This document shows positions 1-10,281 of a stretch of DNA of 64,000 bases, one piece after another. Positions within the stretch are counted from its first letter, which is position 1; each line of letters opens with the position of its first letter. The notes beneath the pieces are model-generated. The model was given only the letters and a program-made list of their open reading frames with translations, searched no databases and was not told the origin of the DNA. Origin of the DNA: Nicotiana tabacum (lineage: Eukaryota > Streptophyta > Magnoliopsida > Solanales > Solanaceae); assembly GCF_000715075.1 (NCBI RefSeq), contig NC_134082.1, positions 138,124,948 to 138,188,947 on the forward strand, read 5' to 3'. A program made the translations under genes and the position numbers.

Positions 1-710
1 CAAACTCGTAGGGGTTGGTAAAGATGAAAGAATCCGCAAGAAACTGTTCATGAGAAGCCTCACTGGAGACGCCATGTCCTGGTACATCAGTCAAAACCCA
101 AAGAAATGGGTCAACTGGGTAAGCATGGCGTCAGATTTTATGGATCGGTTTAGGTTCAATACAGAAAATGTGCCAGATGTCTTCTACATTCAAAATATTA
201 AGAAGAAGCCCCCAGAAACTTTTCGCGAGTATGATACACGATGGAGGTCGGAAGCTGCAAAGGTAAGGCTAGAACCGGAAGAAGAACATATGAACAAGTT
301 TTTTGCCCGAGCTCAAGATCCACAGTACTATGAGAGGTTGATGGTCATTGAAAACCATAAGTTCTCTGATATCATCAAACTGGGAGAAAGAATAGAGGAA
401 AGAATTAAAAGCGAAACGGTGACAAATTTTGAGGCACTACAGGCTACAAACAAAGCCTTGCAGTCAGGCGGTATTTCTAAAAAGAAGGAAGTAGGAGCAG
501 TGATGGTAGCCCAATGTACGAAGTCTCCTCTTACATACCAAACACCTCCACCCACATATCAGCCTTCGCCGCTAGATACCAACAACCTGCTGCCACCTAC
601 CATACTTATAACACTCAACCAGCATATTACCACTTACCACCACCGGCCCGCCAAAACTACCAAAAACCCAGACCAAATTTCGACCGTAGACCACCCAGAC
701 AATACACTCC
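1..710 (+). pseudogene. gag: Ogre/Tat-like gag, N-terminal fragment (element H, copy 1)
   Basis: Capsid-type gag of a Tat-lineage Ty3/gypsy element, cut off at the window start. From about base 50 the translation begins MRSLTGDAMSWYISQ and carries the retrotransposon-gag block (FRFNTEN, YIQNIKKKP, ETFREY), closely matching the gag at 20448-21062. The frame slips near base 565: upstream it reads in frame 2, while the Pro/Tyr/Gln-rich tail (ARYQQPAATYHT to RRPPRQYTP) reads in frame 1. The protein stops in mid-gag because a 4.9-kb LTR is inserted after the ACTCC at 706-710. The CHHC knuckle that should follow lies beyond the LTR at 5582-5860. No intact product is expected. Confidence 0.85.
706..710. 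repeat. Target-site duplication ACTCC, left copy
   Basis: The five bases directly before the TG that opens the LTR at 711. The same ACTCC follows the LTR at 5582-5586, and follows the second LTR at 33645-33649. Confidence 0.85.
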
Positions 711-1924
711 TGTTGATACCCAATTTTTTTCTGTATATATTTATATGCAAAATACTTTCAAAATAGCATATGTATGCATATATAAGCATGTCCAAGTGTT
801 TTATTATTTTTCCAATCTTTAAAAGAATTTTAAATCAATTTATCGCCTTATTTTATCGGAAAAAACCAATAATTATTTCCCAAATTATCATTTTTGGTAA
901 CTCCTTTATTGAATTCTCATATTTATACCAAAATATAGTTAAGTAATTTGTGCACATTTTTACAGATTTATTTAGCTTTTTAAAGTTAAATTGCATATAA
1001 TGGTAATTTTAGCCTATTTTAAGATTTAATTGTGTTTATAGTTAGAAATTTGATTCCAGTATTTTAATTTAATATTTACATATTATTAATCGATTTAGTA
1101 CCTTTAATTTATTTTCAGAAATTATTTTACTATTTTTATAAAATAAATAAGGGAAAAATGGCTATTTAAATGTTAGCCCCGTTTATTTCAATTTTAGCCT
1201 TATTTGAGCCCCAAATGAATCTAATTCCCAATCTCAATTCCCCAACAAAATTTTAATTTAAACCCACCCCTGACCCGATTAAATCCTACCCGACCCAGAC
1301 CTCTCTCATCCTGAGATCAACGACCCCTATTCACTCTTACCTTTTTTAACCCAAACGACCACCCTAACCTTCTCATTTCTCACCTACCATCCGCCTATGA
1401 ACTCTCAAACTCTCTCAAACTCTCTCAAACATTCCCAAACCCTAACCGCTTCTTACCACTACCTCCACCTTGAAACCCACCAGAATCCATGGCTACTCAG
1501 GCTATGGGAGTGTTATACTCACCTTCTCTTGCTCCCACGCGCCTGATACCTGAAGATTCGAGGCCTGATATCGAAGGCTTGCACCCAGACCTCTGTCGAT
1601 TCAAGGTTCCATGGCCATCTCCGGCTTTACTCCGGCGTACCATGGTGGTTTGAGCCTGATTCCGACCTCTCCGACTCAGATCGGTGACCTTTCAAAGCCT
1701 ATCTCACTTCTAGGATTCTTTTGAAACCCTAACCCTTAGAGATTTTCTCCGATTTCCTTAGATCCGTTGTGTATCTGTGCTCTCCTTGAGTTTTCAAATG
1801 ATTTCCCTAACGTTTCTTTCAAAAAATTACTTTCAAAACCGCTTCGTTTAAGATCTAGGGTTTTTTGAAAATGTTTAAGTGTTTCTCAGACTTTATCTCC
1901 TTTGTCTTTTGTGTTTATTTGCCT

Positions 1925-2140
1925 CTACTGTGTTCTTATGTTTTATTCTACATTTTATGTTCTTCTACTGAGTTTTTACACTCCGTTCTTGCATGTTCTT
2001 CTACTGAGGTTTTACACTCCGTTCTTGTATGTTCTTTTACTGAGTTTTATATACTCCATGCTTGTATGTTCTTCTACCATGTTTTCCATACTATGATCTC
2101 ATATGCTTTTCTACTATGTTCTTATATTTTTTGTCTTCTA
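1925..2140 (+). repeat. Degenerate ~35-bp tandem repeat in Ogre LTR
   Basis: Four to six imperfect copies of a unit with core TGTTCTTCTACTGAGTTTT followed by ACACTCCGTTCTTGTA. Later copies decay to TGTTCTTCTACCATG. The same array occurs at about 30185-30400. It lies upstream of the TATA box, in U3. Confidence 0.7.
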
Positions 2141-3070
2141 CTATGTTCCAGCATGTTTCTCCTACTGTATTTTCCTGCTAAGTTCTTAAGTTTCCTTATT
2201 TTCCTTCTATTAAGCCCTATTTAAGTTTCTTCTGAAAAATCTCTTAAGCATGTTTCTTTTACTGTTCCTATCAGTGTTTTTCTTTTGAGTGCTTCTATTG
2301 TGTTCGGATATTACTTTGCTATCATGTTTTTCTCATGAGTTTCTGTTGATGAAAGAAGTATGCAAGAGGTTTCAACTCTGAAACCTCTGAGCCTGTTTCA
2401 ACTACTTGCCTTCTCATCTCTGTACTTGATTTAGTGTGGAAACCCTAGAATTTGGGGGTTCCGCCAAGCTTGATTATGTGATTTTTTTGAACATAGGATT
2501 TATTTCAAAACCCCTAACTCTTTTAGACCTATTCCTTTCTTTCATACGACTCTGACCTTTTGCTAAACTTTTCTATACTGGATTTTCTACTGACTTTTCA
2601 ATGACACTACAGTCTTCCTTCATGCTTAACATGTTCGTATTCTCCTTATATATGATAGACTTCCCTTTAAAATAGCTTCTGAATTTGTGATTTGTTCCTA
2701 CTTCCCTCTGAATATGGGTCTAATTGATTCCATTTCCATTGTTTGCTGATTTCCCTTAAGTTAAAAACCTTTCCCATCTTTTGACTCGGTTCATTCATAC
2801 AAAATCGCAGACCCTTTTGATTTACTGGTTGTTAATTGATCTTCTTACCTTATTCGCACAAACCGTGTATTTCAGAAACCCCGTCCTTAAATAGCTTTTA
2901 TGTATTCACCCCTAATTGCCTACTTTGAACAAAGTGTTTGATTAGTTTCTTTCCTTAATTGGTTTATACCCGTTTGAATCTGCATCCCTTAACTAAAGGG
3001 AATCTTGTGTAATTGATTGACAATCAGCTCTTCAATTATTTCTTACCTTATTTCTACTTGGTTTTTACAC

Positions 3071-3077
3071 TATAAAA
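3071..3077 (+). promoter_or_regulatory. Putative TATA box of Ogre LTR
   Basis: TATAAAA followed by GGGCACG, about 2.36 kb into the LTR. The next ~180 bases (ACACGGGAGAGG, AATAGAACTCTCTC) look like a transcription start and leader region. The other LTR keeps the TATA box (31323-31329) but lacks that segment. Promoter role is inferred. Confidence 0.55.
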
Positions 3078-4019
3078 GGGCACGACGTTTCTTCACACGG
3101 GAGAGGACAATTCACAATCTCTTCTGAACTCTTACTCACATAATAGAACTCTCTCTTCTTGTCTGCACTGAGGTTTTTACCAGACTACTGCATTTTCTCT
3201 ACTTGTTTCTTTGAAACTAGTATGTCCTAATTTCAAATTTCAGCATCCCCACAATGTGTTTACTTACAACTTTCTGCATCTATGTCTACTTTACTACTTC
3301 TGCAGAGTTAAATACTTAAACTAGCATGTTGATTCCCTTTTGCTTTTTTCTGCTATGAATCCCTATTACCTATTTCCCTTTATGTGCTTTGAGTTACAGT
3401 TTAAGACATGGCAATATACAAGTTATTGTCTATGGATTGAACTTGATCCCTTAGGAGATCTTAACCTCTAAACAATGTGTTCCAGTAGGCTTATGGGTGT
3501 GCCAGCATCTCCCATTGTTGGGTTATGCCCACTATCCTGCTTTTTACCTCTTGCAACTTCTCATTCCCAATATCCCCATATGTGCTGTTTCCTTTTTCCT
3601 TTTCCCTTTCCCCCTTTCAGAATTCTGCACTTACACTCTCTCTTAGTTTTTAAGTTCTGCCCCCCTCTTGTGAGCCTTGCCTTGAGACCTTGAGTTCCCT
3701 CTGAACTTGGACACCTGAGGGCTGGCCCTTTCACACTGTACTTTGGCTTAATATGGTGATATATTTTGGTGTAAGCACTGTCCGGAGTTCTTATGAAACT
3801 CTTAGGGAACTCTGACACACCCAAGTGGGAGAAAGGCTTTGAAACATGATCTTTGGAGTTGGTTTACTTCATACTTTAGACAGGAAGTCTGAATCAGGCT
3901 CTCCTTGGTTGTAATTTTCAATTTCTGATATATTTTTCTTTATTTTATTTGGACTGTAATAACTTGTAATAACTTTTGGGGATGGTTAGTGAAAAGGGAA
4001 GGGTAACCATGCATGTAAA

Positions 4020-4640
4020 AGGAGTTGATATCCTGCTCATAGGGAATTTCTGATTTCTGCATATCACATAGATATCCTGCCTATAGGAATTCTGCACTTT
4101 CATATGTAGATACTATGCCTATAAGGAATTCTGCACCCATATAGATATCCTGCCTATAGGTTTCTGAAATTCTACATTCATATGGATATCCTGCCTATAG
4201 TTAAATTTTTGCATCTCTTATATAGATACCATGCTCATAGTTAACTGGAAATCCGAATCGTGCGTATGCATCTGTCACTAGGCAAACCTGTTTATAGGGC
4301 TTAAAAAACTAAATGCATTTAGACATCATGTTCATAGGCTTAAACAAAGTACAACATTTAGATGTCATGCCTATAAGATTTCTGCACTCTTGCTATGTCT
4401 ATAAAAGTGTTTAAAATCAACAACGCCTAGAAAGCATGCCTATAGGAATTAATAACCAAGTCTGAAGCGTCTCACTCGTCTACAAATCTAAAATCATTGT
4501 CTAACATCTGAGGAATTTATGATCTTTTGTCAAAACTCGTCTTTCCTAAATAACTGACAACCTTTTTCTAAAATCAGTATACTTCATCTTTTCTGAAATC
4601 AGTAGATATCATGCCTATAGGTTTTCGTCTAACTTTTAGG
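4020..4640 (+). repeat. Interspersed CCTATAGG repeat zone in Ogre LTR
   Basis: About a dozen degenerate copies of AGATATCCTGCCTATAGG or ATGCCTATAGG, often followed by AATTCTGCA, spaced about 30-60 bases apart. The zone is repeated in the second LTR at about 32085-32690. It lies downstream of the TATA box, so it would be in transcribed R/U5. Confidence 0.65.
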
Positions 4641-5581
4641 CAAGCCATAGGGCAGTTTATAAACTGAACAAGATTTTATTAACTACAACTAGAAGGAAGG
4701 CCTGATTCGGGCTTCTTACCTGAAATATGCAATAAATCAGTCTGCCCAACTATTAAGTTTAATCAGACCCTAATCAGTACGTGTAAGACATGCTAAACTA
4801 TATGCTTTTCTTTGATTTAAGGAGGTCAGTTTGAGCCCTTTTATCTGTTTATATGCTTCCCCAAACTTGTTATATGTGTTTTGTCTGTCTCCTTAGTATT
4901 TTACCTTTTGAAACCACAAATAAGCCCAATACATTCTCCCTCTAGGATTAGTAGTCCCAAGTGCCTCCGGGGCTGATAGGATTGGAGTGGGTAATAGCAT
5001 GCGATAAGTAAACGAGACCATTCTGCGCTTTAATACCTTAACGGGGTGGGAAGGGTAGATATGGATATGATAACCATGCAATAACATCACGTGTAGCCCC
5101 TCACTGAGGAGTGATTACTGGATATTGTTTGGGGTGATCTATATTATTAATAAACCTAAGACCCCCCCTTTCCTTTGTTTTCTTTGTTTCTTTTAAATCT
5201 TTTTTTTAAACCATTTCTTTTAAGAAAATCAACTCTTTTAGTTCCCTTTTCTTACTTTTTGTTTATTTGTAACCATTACGTGAAAATTCCCTTTTATTTG
5301 AATCCTTTATTTGCCTATGTGTTATTTGCAATTAAGTCACAACAATAGTTTGGTCGGGAACCACACTAGTGGATCCTGAGGGGTGCCTAAAACCTTCCGT
5401 TTGGGATAATTTCAAGCCCTTACCCAATCTCTGGTTACTTAAAACAAACCCCTCCTAGTGTCCTAATGCACTTTAATCATTAGGTGGCGACTCTTCAATT
5501 CAAACCCAATTCCCAAAAGGGAACGAGTTGTCCTCCCAAATGTCACAAACCCGATTTTTGCGAGAAATAGGGGGCGCGACA

Positions 5582-6640
5582 ACTCCTATTGCTGAACTCA
5601 TCGGCCAATTGTACGAGAGATTGAAGGTTGCTGGTTGTCACTCCCATTTCCACTGTTGCTATGGAAAACTCTTCCCAGTGGGTTAACCCAAACAAGACAT
5701 GTGCCTACCACTCGGGCATAAAGGGTCATACTATTGATGAATATTATACTTTGAAGGATAAGATCCAGACGTTGATTGACACAAAGGTTATACAAGCAAA
5801 AGAGGCCGCACCTAATGTCTGCAACAATCCTCTCCCGGGTCGCAGGGACGAGGGGTAAATGTGATCGAAACTGATGAAGAATGGGATTCAGAATGATCAA
5901 TTGGACTCATTCATGAAGGAGATGAACCTAAAATACCTCCTGTCACTCTCATACCTATTATAGTGCAGATTCAGTTACCAATCGAGGTTGAAATAGTTAC
6001 GCCAACTCCGTTTGAGGTTAAAGCAACAATGCCCTCAGCTGCACCAACCCCATTTGAGGTGGAAGTAACCACAACCTTCGATGTGATGGTAGAAACTAAC
6101 CCCTCTTATCACTTTAAAGCTATACCTTAGGACTATGCTGCAAAGGCGAGAAGGAAAGGAAAGGGGAAAAAGGAAGAACTGGTGCAACACAAGGCATGAG
6201 CAGGACCTGTAGGGTTTACACTCCTGACTATTTTGGAGGAATAAGTAAAGAAGCCTCTCTCAAGCAGCCTATCATTGAAACTGACCCGGATGATCTTTGG
6301 AGAAAGGTGCAAGCAAGAGAGTAATCTGTGCTTGACCGTCTGAACAAAACCCCTGCTCAGATATCCATTATATCACTACTGCAGAATTTTGAGACCTATA
6401 GGAACGCATTGATAAAAATGTTGAATGAATCTTATGTACCCAATAATATCACTAATGGAGAAATGGCTAACATGGTTGGACAGGTGTTGGAAAGCCACAA
6501 GATCACCTTTCTGGAAGATGAGCTGCCACCAGAAGGACTGAGTCACAACAGAGCACATATCACGGTACATTTGACGACAAATTCATTGCAGAGTCCTATA
6601 GATGGGGGTTCGAGTCTCAACATTTGTCCATTGAATGTTC
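5582..6640 (+). pseudogene. gag-pro: Ogre/Tat-like gag C-terminus and protease start (element H, copy 1)
   Basis: Continuation of the gag interrupted at 710; its first five bases are the right-hand ACTCC. The translation gives an IAEL..QLYERLK block, then the CHHC knuckle-like segment (NPNKTCAYHSGIKGHTIDEY, with the last cysteine changed to Tyr), and an acidic region. The protease motif LIDGGSSLNICPL is visible at about 6590-6640. There are frame breaks near 5640 and 5845 and an in-frame TGA at 5894-5896. At 6640/6641 homology to the second copy (33645-34703) stops abruptly, in the middle of the protease. It matches that copy at about 94% over the first 400 bases and shares its TGA. Confidence 0.85.
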
Positions 6641-7406
6641 GGTGGACGTGCAAATATTCCACTTTATGAACGTGCAAATATGTGACAACTTGTTTTAGTT
6701 ATTGCATATGCATGTTTCCAACATCATTTTCCACTCGTGTCAAACAAATACCATAGCAACGTTTATAATGAGTGGTTGCGCTCTTCCGATATTATCACCC
6801 TTTAAATCTGGAAAAGGCGTATATGCGGATTTAAATTACTGTTTTAAATTATTGTAATTACTTCTTTATGAACGTCCAAATACGTGACAACTTGTTTTAA
6901 TTATTGCATATGCATGCTTCCAACATCATATTCCACTCGTGCCAAACAAATACCATAGCAACGCTTATAATGAGTGGTTGCGCTCTTCCGATATTATCAC
7001 CCTTTAAATCCGGCAAAGGCGTATTTGCTGTAAAACCAGTCGATCAATGGTGTAGTCGACGGTTCCGTGCCTTTCCCTCTTGAGTTGTCCACTCAAGGGT
7101 ACTAGTCTAAAACCCAGTAGAAACGTTACTCTGTTTAAACTGTGCATGCATCATGTTCAAACCTAGCCGAGTCAGTTATGTTGTCCGCATAATGACTCTT
7201 TAAGATAGCCTTGTCCAAAGTCCACTGGGTTTCCCAAAAATTCAAACGGACACTATCATGTTGTTTGCATTTATTTGGAGAGTGATTTTATGCCAATTAT
7301 TGGTATTTAATAGTCGAGTCTGGTGGGGGTAAGGGCCTAACCCTTTTGTCTTGCAGAAACATGAGGCACGAAGTCCCCAGATTCGGCATGGTCACAAACA
7401 TCCACC
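6641..7406 (+). other. Leader (5' UTR) of Ogre-B and start of ORF1
   Basis: Non-coding sequence unlike the gag on its left. It contains a 202-bp near-duplication (6662-7031), then unique leader, then an ATG at 7361 only 51 bases before the Tekay insertion at 7412. Ogre/Tat elements have a leader and an extra ORF1 between 5' LTR and gag, and ORF1 resumes on the far side of the Tekay element. No LTR end or primer-binding site is visible at 6641, so the 5' LTR of this copy has been lost or replaced. Confidence 0.65.
6662..7031 (+). repeat. 202-bp direct duplication in Ogre-B leader
   Basis: CTTTATGAACGTGCAAATA at 6662 recurs as CTTTATGAACGTCCAAATA at 6864. Both copies continue through GCATATGCATG, GAGTGGTTGCGCTCTTCCG and CCCTTTAAATC. 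A few percent of positions differ by eye. Confidence 0.85.
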
Positions 7407-7411
7407 CAAGG
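7407..7411. repeat. Target-site duplication CAAGG, left copy
   Basis: Directly precedes the LTR start at 7412. The identical CAAGG at 18016-18020 directly follows the 3' LTR. Confidence 0.95.
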
Positions 7412-7885
7412 TGTTACAACCCATATCCACATGTGTTAGTTCATGCCATATATTAGTTAACATAAATCCAAGAAGGAATTATCTTTGAGATTATAAGAAG
7501 TCAATCCTATTGGTCTTAAGTGATACAAGAGTGTATAAGGGTGATTAACCAGTATTAGAAGTTAAACGAATCAAGGATGTTGTAACTCGTATTTTCAGGT
7601 AATCTAGCGGTGCTTAATACACTCAAGAGGTCATTTATTAAGGTATTTTAATAATATAATATCCGTATCATAAGTCTTGAAGTCAAACGAGTTATGAAAC
7701 AAAAGTCGACAAAAGTTGTCGCAACTTAGGTTCATAATTTTACTTAAACATTAGGTCAAATGTTTCTAATCTTTTCTCATAATTTACAAGGAATTACGGG
7801 GTGATCTACCCACCAAATTAAAGATCTATGAGTCTAGTTTCCAACGCATTAAACCGTTCATCGATACGATCTCGGAGTAGAGAGA

Positions 7886-7911
7886 TATTCGCGTTTTCGC
7901 GAGACTGCGCC
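7886..7911 (+). repeat. GCGA palindromic segment upstream of TATA (Tekay 5' LTR)
   Basis: ATATTCGCGTTTTCGCGAGACTGCGCC contains two facing TCGCG words and lies about 50 bases upstream of the TATATA at 7960. The 3' LTR copy near 15825-15850 is altered to ATTCGCGATTTTGCGAGA. See the finding on promoter-proximal GCGA clusters. Confidence 0.5.
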
Positions 7912-7959
7912 AAGCACCTCTCTATGGGGCCCACTAAGTCGGTTTAAGATATTTGGACC

Positions 7960-7965
7960 TATATA
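7960..7965 (+). promoter_or_regulatory. Putative TATA box, Tekay 5' LTR
   Basis: TATATA within GGACCTATATAGGATG, about 550 bases into the LTR. About 45 bases downstream the sequence becomes leader-like (CAGAACTTAGAACCCTAGG). The 3' LTR copy is at 15899-15904. Confidence 0.5.
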
Positions 7966-9254
7966 GGATGACTACAACCCGTTTTAAGTCATTTCTTTTC
8001 ACTATTTTCAGAACTTAGAACCCTAGGAACATCCTCTCAAGGTTCTCTCAAGATTCAAGACCCAAAAAAAGGGCAAACAACACAAATCAAGTGTCGGGAA
8101 TTCCGTGGCGCTAGTAAGTCTCTTGTTCTTCTTGTTGTTGCTCATTTTTGTGTCGTTCCAGCCCGTGTGGGAGGTTGTTTTAAAGGGTTTATGTTCTGTA
8201 AATACTCCCTCATGTTCTTAATATCAATCCTAGGTGATTTCAAGCCTTCTAAAGTGATTCTAGTGCCGAAAAACACTAATTGATCGCTAGTTTCGTTTTT
8301 TTTGTTGTGTGGCAGCATTGGAGGGATATTTCATGGAAATTTAAGGTCAAATTGGAGTTGTTCTTTCTGTATAAAGGTAAGGAACCTCTTACTCTATATG
8401 TATTTAAGATTATCCAAGTTGCGGCTAAGCCATTGAAGCTAGAACTTGTGAGATATATATCGAAAGGTTTGGTAGTAATGTTATTGTTTTGTGGACTGTT
8501 TTGCGTTGTTGTTGGGCTGCGTATTTTACTACTATCTTGTGGAGTTTTGGAGGAGGAAGGGTGTGGGGAAACACCATATATATGTAGGGTTATGGGCTGA
8601 TAGTTATTCGTAACATTTCCAGATTGTTTGACACGACTATGGTGGTCGTCGTATGTATGGAGTGATTAGGTTGTGTGTGGACTATATTGGGAGGCTCAAT
8701 ATGTTTATTATTGATGTTGTTTGGGCTTTTTGGTGACTATTTTGAATGGTGTGAGGTCATATATATAGGGGAGGTGCTGTCCGTTTCATCGTAAAATAGG
8801 TTGTGGTCGATACATAATAGTTATGACGCTTAAATGATAACGATAGTATCGTTTCTCTTATTGTAGACTAAGGAGTTTTGACAATTGCATAGCTTGAGAT
8901 TGGGGAAGTATATACAAGGTATGTGAGGCTATCCCTTTCCTTCTTTTGCACGACTCCGATTGCACATAATGTAATGAACAATCTTCCAAGATACTCTACT
9001 CTTAGAAGCTAGCAGTACTTACATTGTTTTCCCTCTTATGGAACGATTGATGTTAATGTTGCTTCTCTTAGTCTTATGTTATCAATGTTGTTGGTACTTC
9101 CTGATTCTTATAAGGTTCATAGTGAAGAGTTAGTCCTAATAACGTGTACAGAGGATACCGACCTTACGTCACTCCGAAAGGTTTAGAATGTGATTCCATG
9201 AGTCGAGCATGCATTATATATATGTATCTATTTTACTCTACCGAGACACTCTAT

Positions 9255-9375
9255 AGTTGGCCGGGTACGGAACCTATTGTGCAACCACTGATCAGTTGGG
9301 TTTTACCGAGCTCCACGTGGCCGGGTACGATTCTACCGAGCCTATTATGGCCGGGTACGATATGATGATGATGAT
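9255..9375 (+). repeat. GGCCGGGTA repeats and ATG microsatellite in Tekay LTR
   Basis: Three copies of TGGCCGGGTACG, spaced about 40-60 bases and joined by CTACCGAGC-type linkers, end in five ATG triplets. The copy in the 3' LTR (about 17193-17313) has an extra A in the second unit. Confidence 0.75.
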
Positions 9376-10080
9376 GCCCACAGAGGCGAATGCTTTAAAG
9401 GTTTATGTATTTATACATATGTATCATGCATTTCATGTAAGTAGCCCTCAGAGGTACTAAGATGTTACAGGTTGTATATTCTTTATCCTTGCTTACATTA
9501 CTGATCGTATTTATGGTTCCTTGCCTTACATACTCAGTACTTTATTCGTACTGATGTCCTTTTATTTGTGGACGCTGCATGTCGTGCTGCAGGTCCTGAT
9601 AGACAGACAGGTGCAGCTCCCCTACCACAGTAGACTGTCCAGTTCAGCGGTGATTGGCGAGATCCCTTCTCCGGACTTGCCTTGGTCTTGATATGCAATC
9701 TTTGTTATAGACATTATGGGTATGTCGGGGCCCTGTTCCGGCTATGTTGCAACACTTATGTTCTTTTAGAGGCTCATAGACAAGTGTCGGCTCATGTATA
9801 GTTTGGTATGCCTTGTCGGCTAGTTTTTGTTGTATAGTCTTTCATAGTAGCGTGGTAGCTCATACCTTATATGTAGTTTCTTGATTGTCTGGTCATCCCC
9901 TGCTATGTATGTTCATGCCGTCATATTTTATTGCTGGTTGTCCATGATCTAGGTCTACCATTTATATTGATCTCTTTAGCCTTAAAAGATAATAATGAAG
10001 GTTAGATGAAATGTACGTTGGTGCTCGGCAAGTGTGGTCGGGTGCTAGTCATGGCCCTTCAGTTTGGGTCGTGACAAACT

Positions 10081-10092
10081 TGGTATCAGAGC
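10081..10092 (+). other. Primer-binding site, initiator tRNA-Met
   Basis: TGGTATCAGAGC is the complement of the initiator tRNA-Met 3' end. It lies four bases (AACT) after the end of the 5' LTR, where minus-strand DNA synthesis is primed. Confidence 0.92.
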
Positions 10093-10281
10093 AAGTCTGT
10101 CCTAGGGGTTGTCTATGAGCCGTGTCTAGTAGAGTCTTGATTATGGATGTGTAGCGCGCCACATTTATAATCAGGAGGCTACATGACATCTAGGGTTGTT
10201 ACCTTTTTCCTGAATCTAGATCGTGCGTAGAGTTGAGTCGTAAGTGTTTGTCTCTAATATTCACCTTGTTTTTTTCCAGTG

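Larger units (their letters stand above)
711..5581 (+). mobile_element. Giant Ogre-type LTR, apparently solo (4,871 bp)
   Basis: Begins TGTTGATACC, ends GGCGCGACA, and is flanked on both sides by ACTCC, so both ends are exact. It is a homologue of the LTR at 28949-33644, with about 5% difference in the first 195 bases. It has no internal region of its own: gag of the host element H resumes directly after it, as expected for a solo LTR left by LTR-LTR recombination. It carries a TATA box at 3071 and two internal repeat zones (about 1925-2140 and 4020-4640). Reading frames inside, such as 1865-2224, lie in low-complexity pyrimidine-rich sequence and are not credible genes. LTRs of 4-5 kb are typical of Ogre elements. 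The rest of this gene-free stretch shows only AT-rich LTR sequence. Confidence 0.85.
7412..10076 (+). repeat. 5' LTR of the Tekay element
   Basis: A 2,665-bp terminal repeat with exact TG...CA ends. It carries a GCGA-rich palindromic segment at about 7886-7911, a TATATA at 7960, and a block with three GGCCGGGTA repeats at 9255-9375. Short reading frames inside (8280-8600, 9144-9365) recur in the 3' LTR only because the LTRs are copies. Confidence 0.95.

Noticed and set aside
1865..2224. 119-codon Cys/Leu/Phe-rich frame in the giant LTR, partly kept at 30123-30440
   Set aside because: A translation of a pyrimidine-rich tandem repeat lying upstream of the TATA box. It looks membrane-like only because of composition.
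8280..8600. 106-codon frame in the Tekay 5' LTR, nearly identical to 16218-16538 in the 3' LTR
   Set aside because: Its conservation follows from the LTRs being recent copies. It has no motif, and codon content is that of AT-rich LTR sequence.
9144..9460. Frames across the GGCCGGGTA repeats and their 3' LTR counterparts (17082-17399)
   Set aside because: Repeat by-products. A one-base indel between the LTRs changes the frame, so it is not under coding constraint.
10081..10092. tRNA-like sequence after the LTR
   Set aside because: It is only the primer-binding complement of a tRNA end. No cloverleaf is present.
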